Assembly (NCBI GenBank): GCA_943704495.1
Contig: CALSCR010001845.1
Coordinates: 1 to 25,734, forward strand
Source: Pigoraptor chileana
Taxonomy: Eukaryota; Opisthokonta; Filasterea
Length of the DNA stretch: 25,734 nucleotides
Direction: 5' to 3'
Shown: piece by piece, positions 10,685 through 20,657 of the stretch
Layout of the letters: each line of letters begins with the position of its first letter
How positions within the stretch are numbered: the stretch's first letter is position 1
The notes under the pieces: generated by a model
Databases searched by the model: none
Told to the model about the DNA's origin: nothing
The model's input: the letters and a program-made list of their open reading frames with translations, nothing else
Made by a program: the position numbers and the translations under genes

Positions 10685-12772
10685 AGCACGCGCCTGAATT
10701 TCACTTGAAGTTGCAGTGCAAGCCGCAGCGTCGCGCTGGACGAGGACTGCGGCTTCAAGCAGCATCTCGTCGGTGGGCTGCACAGCGAGGAGCTTTGTGC
10801 TCTGCAGCGCCCGACCCATTGGTGTGTTTTGCGCAAACAATCCGGTGGGCTTGCGGATACTGTCGTGTGGGAGTGCATCCCACAGGGGACTGCTGTCGGC
10901 GAGTACCTCCGAGGGACGCCGCCGCTCTCCCTTCGTCCCGCACGTGATGAACGGGACTTGCCTCAGTTTTGCCGCGAAATCGGCGGACGCTTCAACGAGC
11001 ATGTCGAAATGAGTCAGGGCGACCTCAATGGCCTCGTCTGCCCTAGCGGGGTCCCGTGCGCAGAGAGCGTCGTAGCAACCGGCAATGGCACGAGCCACAA
11101 ACTCGCGCTCCTTCTTTTGCTGTTCAGTCTTGCTGGGATTGAATCTCCGTGCAATTGTTGCAGGCACGACCGCTATGATGTCATCTGCGGTGAGCGCTCT
11201 GTAACACTGCGCCAGGCTATGCATGAGACCCGCGCGCGCCTCGCCGAAGCACGTGTCGCTGAGCACGTGCGCTTTGGACGGACTGACGAGCCCCCGCGTC
11301 TGGTATGACCACAGAATTGATTCCGTCGCAGCAAGTTTGAACAGCTGGGGCACAAAATCGGGGAGGACGTCCCACTCGGAGATAAGCGGCCACAGTCTGT
11401 ACACGTCTGCGGCCAGTGCAACCGGGTCGTCGCTGGTGAGCCCCATAGTGCTCATCACGGTTTTCACTGTCGCCTTTATGAGGTTCAGGGCAACGCGCGG
11501 TAAAGCAGTTTTTGCCACGCGCTGGTTCCATTCGTCGTACCGGTCGATGTTCCTGCGGTCGGAAGACAGAGCAAACTGCGCGTTGACGTGGAAGGGCAAT
11601 GGATTTACCACGTTCGGGACGGGAAGTGTGCTGTAGACGAGGTGCTTCGACGCCGCGTGTTCTCCGACATCCATGCGCGCCGCCGCGGAGGCGAGGAGCT
11701 TTCTTCCGTCCACTTTATTCGGATCGTGCATCGTGGCCGCGATGATCCAATTGCTACGCTCATTGGAGCCGTTTGTGTACGTCGTGTGCAGTACAAGTTC
11801 ACCACACACGTTGACCGGGAGGTACATGCGTGCAATGCATTGTGCCTGTCTGGCGGCATCATCGGCCCTGTCCACGCGCTGACGGAAATGGAGCGTCGCA
11901 CGGCCACTTTCGTCAATTTCATAAACGGCCAACTCGAGGACGCTTGTGAGGAAGAGGGTGGGCTTGGCATCCCTGACGCTGTTGACAATTGTTTCCAGGA
12001 TCTGGTTGGGCGTGTGGAGTCTACCGGCCGACACGAGCTCGTCCGGTATCGTCCGCAACGGAAAGCGAAAGAGAGTGCCACTGTATTGAGAGCTAACGCG
12101 CAGTGGCGGAATTGCGCCGTTCCATTCCTCCCCTGTAACGCTTGCGAGGCCAGCTGTGAGCGGCTCTAGCTCCTCTGCGACGACATCCGTTTTCTCAATG
12201 AGGAAGTCGTGCATTTGCCCGCCCTTCAGCTCAGGACACGTGCGACCGGCATCGAACACAGCAAACTTTGTGCCACTGAGTAGCTGTGGCGTTGCAGTGA
12301 TATGGTAGTTGGTATTGAAGCCGAGTCCGTATCGGCCGGTTGTCTCGGCATCCTGCTTTTTCGTTGCCCCGCCCACGCGACAAATGTTCTTGAAGTCTGC
12401 TTCCTTGAACGCCGCGCTGTTGTAAGCAAGCACTGCCGGCCCCTGCATTTGCGCAAGGGATGCATTGCGGATGCTCTGCCTCCCAAACCAGCGCTTGTCA
12501 ATGGCAATAACCAATATTTTGGCACCGGCATCGTCTGCATTTTGGAGAAGCTCGTTCACAAGCTGGCCTGGCCGGTACTCCCCGAGAAGCTCCCGTATGC
12601 GATCCCCAATGTCGACCGACTGCGCGAAATCAACGGGCATTTTCGTCAACAAGCGTTCTTTGCTTTGCAGGCGTTGCGATGGGCATAGATGTGTGGTGTA
12701 GAGTTCAATACTGAAAGCCGTCGAACTGCTCGGCGGCGTCGGTGCAGTCTGGATGCAATTGCTAATCGACAT
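10682..12772 (-). CDS. SACS: Sacsin-like protein, N-terminal part: first HSP90-type ATPase module
   Basis: This frame of 696 codons starts with ATG at 12772. A second ATG at 12640 begins MPVDFAQSVDIGDRI, right at the family's conserved start, and could be the true one. The HSP90-type ATPase module shows ELLQNADDAGA (74-84, the N-box with the Mg-ATP Asn) and GRYGLGFNTNYHIT (146-159). Strand and helix blocks that follow are typical of sacsin, for example GTLFRFPLR and a FALSSDRRNI block. I see no ubiquitin-like domain, which vertebrate sacsin has at its N-terminus. The gene is the upstream half of the sacsin-like gene, on the same strand as the 3805-10626 frame and about 55 bp from it. Together they give about 2,990 residues with two ATPase modules, against 4,579 residues and three modules in human sacsin. 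It could instead be a separate single-module protein ending at the TAG, but sequence beyond the stop argues against that. Confidence 0.82.
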   Translation of the reverse strand: MSISNCIQTAPTPPSSSTAFSIELYTTHLCPSQRLQSKERLLTKMPVDFAQSVDIGDRIRELLGEYRPGQLVNELLQNADDAGAKILVIAIDKRWFGRQSIRNASLAQMQGPAVLAYNSAAFKEADFKNICRVGGATKKQDAETTGRYGLGFNTNYHITATPQLLSGTKFAVFDAGRTCPELKGGQMHDFLIEKTDVVAEELEPLTAGLASVTGEEWNGAIPPLRVSSQYSGTLFRFPLRTIPDELVSAGRLHTPNQILETIVNSVRDAKPTLFLTSVLELAVYEIDESGRATLHFRQRVDRADDAARQAQCIARMYLPVNVCGELVLHTTYTNGSNERSNWIIAATMHDPNKVDGRKLLASAAARMDVGEHAASKHLVYSTLPVPNVVNPLPFHVNAQFALSSDRRNIDRYDEWNQRVAKTALPRVALNLIKATVKTVMSTMGLTSDDPVALAADVYRLWPLISEWDVLPDFVPQLFKLAATESILWSYQTRGLVSPSKAHVLSDTCFGEARAGLMHSLAQCYRALTADDIIAVVPATIARRFNPSKTEQQKKEREFVARAIAGCYDALCARDPARADEAIEVALTHFDMLVEASADFAAKLRQVPFITCGTKGERRRPSEVLADSSPLWDALPHDSIRKPTGLFAQNTPMGRALQSTKLLAVQPTDEMLLEAAVLVQRDAAACTATSSEIQARA

Positions 12773-13926
12773 CTAATCCCGCCTAGAAGCTGAACTTTTA
12801 AGCGAACCAGCGTTTGAAGAGCGGTGTAAGTAATTCAGAAGCCATGTCATGATCGTCTGGTGTGGACAGTGCATGTGGTATGAGGGGTATGAGACTGAGT
12901 TTGTATGGGAATGAAAAAGGAGCCATGCCGTCGGCAGTCCGCGTGGTGTCGGCTAACCTCCTAACCGCCTGGCATAACCGCCCGACCAAATTAATTTTGA
13001 AATCCATCTTTTTGAAGTTGATCGATGGTACTCTATGGAAAGACAAAATAAACAAAAAATCCAATGTCGGCACGTGACTTGTCATTATTCGGAGCCGTCG
13101 GCCCGGGACGGACAGTTCCACATGTACAGTCAAGCAAGTCAGACCGACGACCTTTGCTGGCATTGAGTGACTGGCAGGCACTTGTTTGATCGATCGCACC
13201 CCATCCCAGCCCGAGTCGGCGCGTGTCGACCACTCAGGCCGGCCGAGCCCGGCGGTCAGAGCAGAACTTTGAACTCAGATTCGGCACAGTGGCAGCTGCT
13301 GGCAATCATGCACATAATTAAAGGCTGTTTAGTTCAGTTATTCTCAGCCGGCGCTCGCAGCGATGTCCAACGACTGTCACTGGACATGTGATTGACTTAA
13401 TCGAGTTACCGCCGGCTGTCAGTCTATTAAGTGGATCTGTCAACCGCAACTAACTATATCCAATTTAATTCGAAGTGGGCTGCATTTTTCCTGGCTCCGT
13501 AAGTGTACCATATTATGATCGCACTGCCTCACAAGACTGCTAAGCAATAGTCCACTAAGCTGTAGATATTAGTCCCACTGAACGACTCGGCCGCCGCCGC
13601 CGGATGATAGAAATTTAACTGCAAGGTCAAACTGCGGCGGAGGATTTTCATACTTGTGCCGCTGTTCCCATGCTATTGGACGTAGCGCCCAAACCACTGA
13701 CTTGAATGCCACGTCTCTTGACATGCGGAGACCCAGCGTGATTGCCGACTCATGCCGTGTGCAGCTGCTGACGGACTGGCTACAGTAGTATTCAAACAGC
13801 ACGATGGTTCACCGCTGCACAAGCTTATTGCCAATTTTATGCTTTACAAATGTGTCTGCACGCAGCTGCGATACATGTTGTTCAAGTGTCTCTGCACCGA
13901 GAGCTTCATTGGTGTAATATCGCAAC
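12773..13926. other. Spacer between sacsin-like gene start and RPAP1 3' end
   Basis: These 1,154 bp are less GC-rich than the flanking genes. They should contain the sacsin-like promoter and 5' UTR and the RPAP1 3' UTR. I recognise no gene; the longest open frames (133 and 77 codons) show no family resemblance or codon bias. The stretch contains one CACGTG (13071) and one copy of the dispersed element (about 13664-13717). Confidence 0.6.
13664..13717 (+). repeat. Dispersed ~50-bp element, copy E (diverged left half)
   Basis: The right half, TAGCGCCCAAACCACTGACT followed by TGAATGCCACGTCTC, matches the copies at 20051 and 23691 almost base for base; the left half is diverged or carries an insertion. 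The copy lies in the RPAP1-sacsin spacer. Confidence 0.65.
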
Positions 13927-16900
13927 TCATTTGAAGGCACGTGCATGGAGGGCATCGAGCGCACTCATGGCAGCACGCCGAGCGTCTCTGGGAAGATCAG
14001 CGCACGCCTCGAGCGCAACACGCGACGACAGGAGACGGTCGCCGACCGTAGAGGCGCGATGAGTGGGCGCTTCAGCTGCAAGTCCAACGTCGCTAGGAAA
14101 GCAATCGAAGATGCAGCGATATGCCACCTGGACGATGCATGCCACAATGAGACGAAGAAGTATAAGTCACTGGGAATTAATGAATGCTCATATACCAAAA
14201 CAGCGTAAAAAAGGAGCGGCCTGTGCCACCATTGACATGAGGACAACACAATAGACACACAAGAGCACACGGCAACTGGAACAACGGCGTCGTACACGAA
14301 AGCACAAAAGCACAACAACACAAAAGCACAAAAAAAAGCGCAGAAAATTCCAGAAGAGCGCACCTCGTTGTTGCCTGCGATGATTACGCGAAGCAGTTTC
14401 GCCGCCGTGCCACCCGACGGAGCCCTCTGGTCGGCATGCGATTGGACCTGTCCCTCCCGCTCACCCCGCACATCCGGGTCACCTGACCCGCGAAGACCCG
14501 CCGGATAGTCGCCAAAGAGCGCGGCCGCCACGTGATGCCTCGCAACGTCGTAAAAGAAGGGCGACCACGTGGGCTGCACGCGCCCGACAGACAGCGCCGA
14601 CGCCATACCAACAAGCACCTCCTCGTCGGTTTCCCGCGGCAGAAGCCACGCTGCGGTAGGGGACGGGAGGTCGGCGGGCGTGAGTGGCAGCACGCGGAAG
14701 ACAGTCACGTGCTCCCGCCATGCGCCCACCCTCAGCGCACGCCCGTGGCGCATGCGAAGCGGCAGCGAAATCCACGCTCCAAACGTGCGATTTCCAAACG
14801 ACGACGACTCGTAGTGCGCAATGAGGTCGACGTAGGCGTCGTAAAATGCCGGCGGAAAGTTAAACGTGTCGTTTGCAGCAATTGCGGAGAGAATGCGTCC
14901 CATGTGCGCTGCGGTCTTGTCTTCCATCCATGCAACATCTCCGACGTAGTACGCCTTGACGATGCGCTCAAAGAGAGACGACGGCGATATGCGGGACGCG
15001 TGAAGTCCCTGCCACCGCATAATGTCTGCGACAAGACCCACAGTGCACCGCACAACGGCAAGTGGATCGTCGCCATCGTCAGGATCGGCGGACGGAGCCA
15101 CGTGCAGCTGCGGTGCAAGGACCCGCTGGTGTTCGTCTGCCAGGGGCGCCAAAAGCCAGTCGGGGGGGAGTGGCAGCGACGCGACGCTCTTCGTGTCGTG
15201 TGGCGCAGAGAGCGACAGCGTCTTTGTCTCGGACGGCACGCCGACAGACAGCGCACGAGAAAGCGCAACCGACGCTTTGCCGCCGATCGCTCCGAGGCAG
15301 GGCTCAGCAATGACACTTCTGACGCGAGTGTAGTCGACGAGGCGGCCGGTCGCGTCCAACGAATCGATCGCGGGATTAAGCGTGCACTCGGAAAGCAAGC
15401 GGCGCGCAATGTACTCGTCACCGGGAAGCAACCGACCAAGCAGAGCAAGCGAGACGCCCTGGCACAGCCGCACACGGAGCCGCGCGGCCTCCTCAGCGCG
15501 GTCATCGTCGATGTCACCACCTGCAGTATTGTTGCTGTCCATCGTGGCACTCATTTGGACGCTGTTTGTTGGTGCATCGCGTGTGTTGCGATCCCTGTCG
15601 CGAAGCATGTCAAGGTATTCTGACGCGAGATACGACTCGCCCCTGCGGAAATGCCTGCTCCTGTTCGTGTTTTTTTCGACGTCAACGGAAGGACCGCGCG
15701 CGTCGCCGACGTGCTCACACACGCCGCTATCATCCCGCATGATGGATTCTAGAAATGCAGCGACCGCAGCGAGTTGAGGAACAAACGCAAAAAGAGCCCT
15801 TGCATCCTTCGATTCCAACGCAAGCTGGTTACACAGCTGCACGTGGGCGAGAACATAGTCGCAGACCCATGGCAGTGCAGGCAGAAAGTCAGCCCCCACG
15901 ACAAGCGACGGCAGGTTGGGAAGATCGGCGCGACCAACAGCACGTGACACGGCGCCGGCGGTGGGCGTTGATTTGACCACGCCGTGCGCAATGCAGAGGA
16001 CAGCATCACCCCCCGATGCGTCACTCTCATCGCTCGCGTGTGCAGATGCACAGAATGTCACCAGTCGTTGCACTCGGTCAAGACGTTCACCCCCCTGGAG
16101 GGCAGCGCGCAGGGTCTCCGCAAGCGTTACGAATGAGACACCCCCCGTGACAGGCGCATTTACAGATGCCAGGGCGCGCCGGTGTGCACGCACAAAACGA
16201 AGTGCAGACGAGGCCGCACACGCAAGGGCGCGGAAGGATCGTCCGTCGCGCTCTCCCGCAGCACACGTGCATTTCACTGCCGATACAAAGCGTGGAACAT
16301 CAAGCTGTGCGGTCGCATTTCTCCAGAAAATGATTGCGAGTTCGCAGAGACCGTCGAGGTGCGAGGGGGTCAGCGGCTGCCCGCGGAGACGTGGATCGGC
16401 CGCCACAAACGCGGCCGCTTCAAATGCCGCAAAAAGAGATGCGACGGCGTCAAAGTATGTGCACTCGGCAGCATGGAGGTCAGCGTGTTCGTGCTGTGGC
16501 AGGAGTTCCCGCGCAGCGCACACGCCTTGCAGCTCGCTCGCCAGGGGATGAAATGCGTCGGCAATCATGGCCGTGCAGCGCCCGTACGACAGACACACAC
16601 GCCACAGCTGCAGCGCGGCCTTGCGGAGAGACAATGCCCCCAAAATTGCGCGTGTTCGTTCGCCGTCAGCGCCGGATGCGTCCTTTGGTCCCGCAGAGTG
16701 CACGCCAAGTTTGAGGATTGCATCCGGAACACCGCCCAACTTGACGAGTTGCTCACACGTGGCGGCGTCCGCAGCACAGAGAATTGTAAGCAGACGCACT
16801 GCAGAGACGCGTGGGCGCGCATATCGGTCGTCTTCACCAGCAACAAACACGGGAGGGCGCACAAACATCGCCGTGACGACATCGACAAGGCCGGGACACT

Positions 16901-19271
16901 GAGCCACCTCACGTGCCGCCTGCGCAGAGTGCCGCGCGATGCGTACAAGAACAGACAGACATGGCTCGACGGCCGTGTGTATCTTGCAGACATCGAGCAC
17001 GAACCGCAGGCGCCCAATCACATCCATGCGGATAAAGCCGCCAACAACGTCCCTCGCAACGGCGTCGGCGTCGGACTCTGGGGCTTCTCCACCCTCTCCA
17101 TCGTCGTTCACCTGCGGCGGTGTCACGGGTCCAAAAGGATCTGTGGGCGCCGCAATGGGTCGCAGTGATGGGCACTCGTGCATGCGATAGCAGTGCGATG
17201 TCTCGTCCAGCTCTTCCTCGTCGCCCGGCGGGCACAGATATGCAGAAAATGCGGCAGCCGCAACAGCCACGACAGTGTCGCTTGCATCGTCAAGCGCACA
17301 TCGGAGCAGCCTTGCAAAGTGGAGCTCAGTGAGTGCCTGCAACACGGCTAGAGACACAATCGCACGCCCACCGCCGACGAGACGCGAAAGCGTAGAGTCC
17401 TCCGCCAGTGTCGCCGGATAGTCATGCAAAGCATATGCACATAAGCGTGCCCGTCCCGCGACACGACCGAGTGTGCGGATGGCAAACGCCCGCTGCGCTG
17501 TGAACTCTGAGCGGGCGAGCATAAAGAGCTCGCCGATGGTGTATCCGGCCTTGTCGGGCTCGCTGCCGTGGTGGTGCAGGCCTACGTGTGAGGGTATGTC
17601 CGCGCCGTCCCCAATCACACACCCGCCAAAGTCAAATCGCATCTGCGCGACACCCGCCAGTGGACCCAGCAGTATCTTTGCCTGCGACGTCAGGGCGTCA
17701 TCGCTTGGAGAATCGGTGGGGTGTTTGACGTCTGCAGGCACTTCCATCCAAGCCCGTTTCGCGCGCTCGTTCTCAACGCCTTCCATGTCGGGCAGAGTGA
17801 GGGCAGTCGCCGTTGATTCCGCAGTCACGTGAGACGACCCATCGTAGGGTGGTGAAGAAGTGGCGGCGACAGACGTAACACCATCCGGCATAAACGACAC
17901 GCGCTTTGACGCAGGCTCCTGTGCTGCACTCACTCGGCCGCCGAGGACATCATCATCCACCGCAGTGCCGTCATCTGCAGTAACATCACGTGACCCTGCC
18001 CCACGACGCCCGCCACCACTCTCACTGCCACTCGCGCCACTCCTACTCCCAGTTTTGCCTGCTCCACCACTGTCCCCTCTCTTTCGCAGTGCTGCAATGA
18101 CGGCGGGATCTAGACGTGCAAATATTTCCGCACGCGCATCTTCAATGTCCTGTGCACTCATTTGAGTAAGCCGTCGCTTGTTCTCGTCATCGAGTCCTTC
18201 TTTCTCCCGCAATTTGATGCCGGCAGAAACAGCGGTGGTGGGGGTTGCCATTACAGGTGTGGAGGGCGTCGAGTTCCCCGATTGCGTCGGTTGTGGGATT
18301 CGAGCAGCCACATCCGGATGGTCCAGGTCAAATTGAGCCGCAAATGCACTCTTTCTTGTCTTTTTCGGTTGCTCGGGGGCAGCAGTAGCGGTGCCATCTG
18401 GCCGCGGCTAGTGTTTGTTGTGCGTACCAATGCACAGAACGCGGAGAAAGGGAAAGAAAACGGATGAGTGCAATGCTTTGACGCGGACAGGTCACGCGAC
18501 ATGTGCGACGACGCGGAAATGCGTGAAATGGAAAGCTACCGACCAAGGAGCGATCCTCAAACTTGATGACTTCCGGGAATGCATCTGCTCGAGCCTTTGG
18601 CGGCTGCGGCGCTTCGAATGTTACAACATCGCGCTCGACAATGGCAGACATAACGGCCGCAACTTGAGTGTCCTCACCTGTTGATCCACAATTGTGTTGT
18701 GCAGCGAAACAGTTGCCATTTAGACACAGGTTCGAATACACATTTCGCATTATACTCGTTTAAATGGCTCTGAATACAACAGTCCGCAGTGGGCGTCCTC
18801 GGCAGTGGCATGTGCAACAATCAACTGCAGTAATGGCACGTGCTTACAATCACTCCTGCCACCGGCCTTCCCATTCGCTGTCGACTGAGAGCCGTCTCTT
18901 TTGCTCTGTCGCTGCGCAGCAAACCGAGACTTCTTCGGAGGGGCATCCGCTGTTGATCCGTCACTTGCACTAGGGTTGCTTTCCCTAGTCGCCTCAACAA
19001 CAGAAGGCGCATCAGTTGTCTGCGCGTTGGTTTGTGGAACACTTGACGCACTGTTGGGATTGGATGCACTGTTGGCATTGGAGTCATTGTTTGAATCGGA
19101 CGCAATCGTCTGTGGCGGTTTTCTGCGGATGACTTTCACTGCAGACGCACCGCCACCTGCCAAAAACGACTCCTGGAAACGGAGGAGGTCATCTTCCGTG
19201 TCCCGCGGCGACGGACGCACCGGCGCATCGGCACCTCCGAGTCCACCCGCCGCATGCGTCGATGAATGCAT
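13927..19271 (-). CDS. RPAP1: RNA polymerase II-associated protein 1 (RPAP1 / plant MINIYO homologue)
   Basis: There are four exons on the minus strand: 18848-19271, about 18544-18677, about 14364-18407 and 13927-14127 (stop TGA), giving about 1,600 residues (human 1,393). The start ATG at 19271 precedes the family N-terminus (DLLRFQESFLAGGGASAVKV). Exon 2 carries MSAIVERD...AFPEVI. The RPAP1 N domain is QMSAQDIEDARAEIFARLDP at about residues 265-295. The C domain begins at MRFDFGG (about 442) and continues GLHHHGSEPDKAGYT. Blocks such as LALLGRLLPGDEYIARRLL and SSFGNRTFGAW match the human protein. Intron phases agree at each junction. RPAP1 links Pol II with Mediator and with assembly and import chaperones, and it supports expression of cell-identity genes. 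The second intron has two equally phased options: 18408-18543 (donor GTCGGT, acceptor TAG) or 18398-18539 (donor GTAGCT, acceptor CAG). The last exon is least conserved. Confidence 0.9.
14128..14363 (-). other. Last intron of RPAP1
   Basis: Donor GTGCGC follows codon GAG and acceptor GTCCAG precedes GTG; both are phase 0. The sense strand near the donor is T-rich with repeated TTGTGCTTTT-like units. The unspliced frame reads through as a long hydrophobic tail, so an intron-less call would misplace the C-terminus. Confidence 0.75.
18678..18847 (-). other. First intron of RPAP1
   Basis: Donor GTAAGC splits a TGT codon after its first base, and acceptor CAACAG completes it, so phase 1 agrees on both sides. 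It joins the DLLRFQ exon to the ERD exon. Confidence 0.75.
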
Positions 19272-19284
19272 GCTTGGTGGCGGT

Positions 19285-19313
19285 GGTGTGTGTGTGTGTG
19301 TGTGTGTGTAGGG

Positions 19314-19346
<33 letters not shown>

Positions 19347-19347
19347 T
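19285..19347 (+). repeat. Composite low-complexity tract (TG)n-G15-(AGG)n
   Basis: A TG run, then 15 consecutive G (19311-19325), then about seven AGG units. It lies directly upstream of the RPAP1 start codon, so the RPAP1 sense strand carries CCT repeats, C15 and CA repeats, probably in its 5' UTR or core promoter. Confidence 0.9.
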
Positions 19348-19487
19348 ACTTTTGTGTGTTTGAACCGAGTTGAGTTACGGTTGGTCAGTTTCTTCACATA
19401 TGCGGATTGTCAGACCGGAGATTGCGTGAACCTGCTCCACTTTGTCACGTGGCACACAATGGCTTCGTCATGATGGCGTCACCAAAA

Positions 19488-19505
19488 GTTACCATTTATG
19501 GTAAC
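19488..19505. promoter_or_regulatory. Perfect inverted repeat GTTACCAT-TT-ATGGTAAC
   Basis: The 8-bp arms match perfectly around a 2-bp spacer, in the middle of the RPAP1/SNAPIN divergent promoter. It could be a binding site for a dimeric factor. There is no known match I can name. Confidence 0.5.
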
Positions 19506-19705
19506 AAACCCTACGTACAGCCCTAGCCTCAATCGGCACCCACACTAACGGGTCGTTCCGTGTTGCATCCTTATACACGCAACAACAAGCAACTCTACTC
19601 ACCTACAAAGCAGCAGCAGTGGATCAACTTTTTTGCAATCAACAGCTGCAAAGAAGCAGTACTGGACCCAGCTACCTGTGTTATTCAACACACACACAAG
19701 AGGGC

Positions 19706-20335
19706 ATGTCGGGGGACACAGCAACCGCAGCCACTCAGGCAGAAGGCATCACTGCGAAAAGCAACAATGACGGGGCTTCGAGCTCTCCTGCCGGAGATGC
19801 GGACGTGTTTTCCGCGGGGCTGATGAGCCTTCTTGCGCCTGTGGTCAATGAGATGGACGCCGGCGTGCAGGCCGTTGTTGAGAGCCAATCTGCGCTCCAT
19901 CACCAGCTCGATTTGCTCGCACGAGGTACACAGCTGTCAGTTGTTCATGTGTGCATGCATCCATGATGGTAACTGAACGCTCTCCACCGAGTTCCTTTTG
20001 TATATTTTTTGGCGTTTGTTCAAACCTTTTTTCTTCATCATATTTCATTGTGTAGTCCATGAGCACAGCGCCCAAGACACTGACTTGCATCCTACATCTT
20101 TTGCATGCATGCATGTCTAGAACTGCGGAAATTCTTTGACCTCGCCAATCCTCCCGCCGATTTGGAAGCATATATCAAAAAGCTCATCATTGCGCGAAAA
20201 CGGATCGACTCGGTGGCATCCATAGTACGCGATGTACAGGAACGCTCCGAAAAACTGCAGACAAACGTTGCCCGTGATCTGAAGCGACGGGCTGATGCTC
20301 AGGCGAAAATTGCTGCATCTCCCCAGCGGTCGTAA
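19706..20335 (+). CDS. SNAPIN: SNAPIN (BLOC-1 / BORC subunit)
   Basis: Exons are 19706-19925 and 20121-20335 (stop TAA), joined in phase as CGA G|AA to give 144 residues; human SNAPIN has 136. The ATG at 19706 was chosen because it leaves a short Ala/Thr-rich N-terminus like the family's; an in-frame ATG at 19619 would add 29 residues. The conserved core starts DVFSAGLMSLLAPVVNEMD, matching human DLFAEGLLEFLRPAVQQLD. It continues with VESQSALHHQLDLLARELRK and, in exon 2, LEAYIKKLIIARKRID followed by a helical Arg/Lys-rich tail. The protein is a coiled-coil subunit of BLOC-1 and BORC, working on lysosome-related organelle biogenesis, lysosome positioning and SNARE-linked trafficking. It is divergent with RPAP1 and convergent with NDUFS2. 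Identity is strong because the two exons align end to end with the family. Confidence 0.9.
19926..20120 (+). other. SNAPIN intron carrying a copy of the dispersed element
   Basis: Donor GTACAC and acceptor TCTAG; splicing restores ARELRK of the SNAPIN helix. The 195-bp intron contains the dispersed element (20051-20098) and an alternating GCAT run close to the acceptor. Confidence 0.85.
20051..20098 (+). repeat. Dispersed ~50-bp element, copy A (SNAPIN intron)
   Basis: Reads TGTAGTCCATGAGCACAGCG, then CCCAAGACACTGACTTGCAT, then CCTACATC. It is a full-length copy, in the sense orientation of SNAPIN, about 22 bp from the acceptor. Its ends are short inverted repeats, TGTAG and CTACA. Confidence 0.8.
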
Positions 20336-20426
20336 TCTGTTTTGATTGACTTTTGCAAGTTCTGTTGAGTTGAGGCAAAGTTGGGATGTGTATCAATACT
20401 GAATGCTCAACGTTCTCTCCTCCACT

Positions 20427-20474
20427 CTGCTTGTGGAGTGCATGGGCATAACGCCTAAGACCCACATCTTCCCC
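20427..20474 (+). repeat. Dispersed ~50-bp element, copy D (internally shortened)
   Basis: Reads TGTGGAGTGCATGGGCATAA, then CGCCTAAGACCCACATCTTC. Compared with copies A and B it keeps both ends and the centre but lacks about a dozen bases where they have TGACTTGAATCC. It lies about 95 bp after the SNAPIN stop. Confidence 0.6.
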
Positions 20475-20623
20475 CTTCTGCCGAGTTGGTTGGTTTTCTT
20501 GTGCCTATGGCGGATTGAGTGTTAAGGTCCCTCCCCCCCCCTCCCCTCCCTTTTGCTTTCAGCCGTGTGCTTCTACTTCCCTTGCTTCCTTTTTCTCGCC
20601 TGCTTCTGAATTGCGTTGTGCGT

Positions 20624-20657
20624 TGTGCGTTGGTGCTGGTTGTGCGTTGGTGCTGGT
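20624..20657 (+). repeat. Perfect 17-bp tandem duplication
   Basis: The unit TGTGCGTTGGTGCTGGT occurs twice without a gap (20624-20640, 20641-20657), preceded by shorter TGCGT repeats. It is downstream of SNAPIN. Confidence 0.9.

Larger units (their letters stand above)
19272..19705. promoter_or_regulatory. Shared promoter region of divergent RPAP1 and SNAPIN
   Basis: The two start codons face away from each other across 434 bp, so both promoters must lie here. Contents are a composite TG/G15/AGG tract (about 19285-19347), a CACGTG at 19446, and an 8-bp perfect inverted repeat at 19488-19505. I see no convincing TATA box. The boundaries are set by the chosen start codons, not by transcript data. 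Confidence 0.55.

Noticed and set aside
10497-10692. An intron joining the two sacsin frames (for example donor GTGCTT near 10690 to an acceptor ACAG near 10560)
   Set aside because: It would restore the frame but remove the LSDIAWLPAQ...YP segment, which looks like family sequence, and the donor is weak. Kept only as an alternative in the junction entry.
13569-13802. A 77-codon minus-strand frame in the RPAP1-sacsin spacer
   Set aside because: No family resemblance, overlaps a dispersed element copy, and shows no splice link to RPAP1, whose C-terminus is already reached at 13927.
18724-18740. GGTTCGAAT, resembling a tRNA T-loop
   Set aside because: The flanks cannot form a T-stem, and no D or anticodon arm is present; it lies inside RPAP1 intron 1.
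18750-19397. RPAP1 start further upstream with a poly-proline N-terminus
   Set aside because: The extension translates the CCT/C15/CA tract. The ATG at 19271 lies next to the conserved family N-terminus.
19619-19705. Longer SNAPIN start at 19619
   Set aside because: It adds 29 residues with no family resemblance; the ATG at 19706 gives the usual SNAPIN length.
20081-20098. Dispersed element as a tRNA-derived SINE, from its B-box-like GACTTGAATCC
   Set aside because: Three of eleven B-box positions differ, no stem flanks the loop, there is no A-box at the right distance, and no poly-A tail. The element is left unclassified.
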